Shown: positions 62,278-64,000 of the stretch, one piece after another
Layout of the letters: every line of letters begins with the position of its first letter
How positions within the stretch are numbered: the first letter of the stretch is position 1
Assembly (NCBI GenBank): GCA_963693315.1
Contig: OY856188.1
Span: 154,827,369 to 154,891,368 of the forward strand
Direction: 5' to 3'
Length of the DNA: 64,000 bases
From: Diogma glabrata
Lineage: Eukaryota; Arthropoda; Insecta; Diptera; Cylindrotomidae
Position numbers and translations under genes: made by a program
The notes under the pieces: generated by a model
What the model was told of the DNA's origin: nothing
Databases searched by the model: none
The model's input: the letters and a program-made list of their open reading frames with translations, nothing else

Positions 62278-63165
62278 AAAGTAACAAGTTTTACAGTTTC
62301 ACCAATCAAAGGTGGAACAATACCGATGCCATCAGTGCCTAGTGCGTCAACGTCACAGCAACATCAGATTGCCACAATCGAATCAGAACCCAATAAAGGT
62401 GGTAATATGCAAATTCCAGTGGTAACATGTGATTTAGCATCAGATATATCAACAAGCGAAGCATGTGATGGTGATCAAAACGATAAAGATACATTAAAAG
62501 TTAGTACAATAGGTGCAACGCATAGTTCTCTTGCCGTTCGTGGACCACAAAATGGCACTAGTTCAACAACACAAACAAATGAATTACTTGTGTCGCAATC
62601 TAATTTCCATATGCAAAATCGATGTCGTGCGCTATCAGTTGGGATTGATACTGATATGGTTAGCGAATTTGATCCATCAAGCTCAGATTCAGGTGTTGTT
62701 AGTCGTTGTGCTGTAGTTAAACCATTGAAATTTAAGTTATGTCAACCGATTTTCGGTAAAAAAAACCAACAAAGACGCAGAGATGCAAAAGTACAACAAC
62801 AATTGCAACAACAGCAACAAATTGAAAATTTACAAAACTCTGTAGACACAACTGAATTAGAACCAGCTATTCCTAAAATACAAAAGCCTCGAGATCCAGA
62901 AAAAGAAAAACGTAGAATTGCTAGAAAAAAAGAGAAACGAGCAACATTAATTTTAGGTTTAATAATGGGGAGCTTTATTGCCTGTTGGCTTCCGTTTTTT
63001 TTTCTTTATATATTAACTCCGGCATGTAGAAAATGTAAAATACCAGATTCAGCATTTGCTGTAGCATTTTGGTTGGGTTACATGAATTCTGCATTAAATC
63101 CTGCCATCTATACGATTTTTAATAAAGATTTCCGACGTGCATTTCGTCGTATACTCTTCAAGTGA
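62278..63165 (+). CDS. Octalpha2R: Alpha2-adrenergic-like octopamine receptor, last exon
   Basis: Last exon, in phase with the previous one across a 71-bp intron (62207-62277, GT...CAG). It adds 295 residues. First is a very long, Ser/Thr-rich intracellular loop 3 with a Gln run (QQQLQQQQQ) and a basic end (EKRRIARKKEKRA). Then come TM6 with the CWLP switch (FIACWLPFFFLYIL), extracellular loop 3 with a CRKC pair, and TM7 with NPAIY of the NPxxY motif. Helix 8 (FNKDFRRAFRRILF) ends one residue before the TGA. FNKDFRRAFRRILF closely follows vertebrate alpha2-adrenergic receptors. The long loop 3 is the likely site of G-protein selectivity and phosphorylation. The reading frame is intact, so the gene is presumably functional. 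Confidence 0.88.
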   Translation, partial: KVTSFTVSPIKGGTIPMPSVPSASTSQQHQIATIESEPNKGGNMQIPVVTCDLASDISTSEACDGDQNDKDTLKVSTIGATHSSLAVRGPQNGTSSTTQTNELLVSQSNFHMQNRCRALSVGIDTDMVSEFDPSSSDSGVVSRCAVVKPLKFKLCQPIFGKKNQQRRRDAKVQQQLQQQQQIENLQNSVDTTELEPAIPKIQKPRDPEKEKRRIARKKEKRATLILGLIMGSFIACWLPFFFLYILTPACRKCKIPDSAFAVAFWLGYMNSALNPAIYTIFNKDFRRAFRRILFK

Positions 63166-64000
63166 TGTTTGTCATATGTGTGTTGCTATCGTTGTGTTCA
63201 TCGTAGCATCGAAAAAGCTACAGAGCGCGCAATGGGCAATACACATATGGGATATCATGGATATTTACGGCGGTAATTCTTTTATCAACCCAAGGATTCA
63301 TTTATATTTGCTAAAATCTTACTGATAGTTTTCTGACTGCTATTATTTTTGTTCATAGGTAAATTTTCAATAGTAAATTCGAATAATTAAATACTAAGTT
63401 CTAACATTAATTTATTAACGTAATTGTAAATAGCGGATATTACAAAAATTTTTATAGTATATATACATCTCTGACAGCAATAATTAATTTTAATTTTTAA
63501 ATAATGTAGAGAAGATATTAGTTAGATTTTATTAAAGCAATATACATATAAAGTAATCTTATTATCCTAGAAAAAACTAGAAATAATTTTTCTAAAATTA
63601 CGAAAATAAATGTTGTATAACAAAAATTATCATATGTAAATGTAAATATTTTTATTCTTTTTATAATAGAAAAACTAAATATTAAATAAAAAGTGTTAAA
63701 TATACAAAATAATTAAATCTTTATAAACAAAAACATGAATTATTGAGGTTTCTTGTAAATTAATTAATCACAAAACTCGAACTTAAAGTTGTACATGTCT
63801 AATTGAAATATTCTAAATATTTAAAATTCTCTACAAACAATACAAAACTTGTTAGCTTTTATGTTATAAATTACTTTTTCTATTCACAATGTATATTTAT
63901 ACAATTAATTGATTGAAAAAATAGAAAATTAAGGAAAAACGGGTACATAAATAGAAATAAAGGAACAGTTACTTAAAAATGGTTTTGTTAATCGTTTAAA
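63166..64000 (+). other. Receptor 3' untranslated region and downstream DNA
   Basis: AT-rich. AATAAA signals occur at 63605-63610 and 63685-63690, either of which could end the receptor mRNA about 0.45-0.55 kb after the stop codon. Nothing else is recognised to the window end. Confidence 0.45.

Overview
This is AT-rich nuclear DNA from an insect. The evidence is the one host gene I recognise, the 3' end of an alpha2-adrenergic-like octopamine receptor, together with several insect-type transposons and spliceosomal intron borders. The insect order cannot be settled from the window. Apart from the receptor at the right edge (62048-63165, + strand), the window is a graveyard of nested mobile elements. 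It may be a long 5' intron or the upstream intergenic DNA of the receptor gene.

Layout. 1-5.9 kb: AT-rich DNA with a fold-back element, a perfect small hairpin, and a decayed coiled-coil protein sequence (2701-5166) split by repeat family B. 5.9-9.0 kb: nearly full-length but broken non-LTR retrotransposon (minus strand). 9.44-15.41 kb: almost complete Ty3/Gypsy element with two 345-bp LTRs, GTTG target duplication and a tRNA-Trp-type primer site. Its gag has one stop codon and its pol one frameshift. 15.4-20.8 kb: AT-rich DNA with short tandem, fold-back and tRNA-like repeats. 20.8-21.56 kb: a 454-bp tandem repeat carrying hammerhead ribozyme motifs. 22.1-26.4 kb: a (TA)n array, a near-perfect 350-bp palindrome and a second non-LTR element. 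26.6-32.5 kb: two more family B copies around a second ribozyme-bearing repeat, which is itself interrupted by a non-autonomous hAT element.

35.4-55.9 kb is best read as one nested structure on the minus strand. An old Gypsy-type retroelement has its 5' LTR at the right, a gag with SAP domain and zinc knuckle, and the start of protease. A much larger terminal-inverted-repeat element (36133-53579) is inserted in its protease. The rest of protease, a shortened pol region, a polypurine tract and the 3' LTR lie at the left. The large element contains a 4.2-kb Helitron, a Penelope-like remnant, a hypothetical transposon-type ORF, and a 4.6-4.7-kb tandem duplication that also copied part of the host retroelement's gag.

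55.9-61.8 kb holds MITE ends, a third non-LTR fragment, two hAT transposase fragments, a 113-bp fold-back and a poly-G/poly-C hairpin. The receptor exons follow.

The most unusual content is self-cleaving RNA. Three copies of a type III-like hammerhead (20932-21007 and 21386-21461 on minus, 30596-30674 on plus) lie in a 454-bp repeat that looks like an animal retrozyme. A separate type I-like hammerhead lies at 34861-34920 (minus), and Penelope-type ribozyme-like cores lie in the palindrome at 23045-23394. The machinery that might mobilise such RNAs, a Penelope-like element with a GIY-YIG domain, is also present as a relic.
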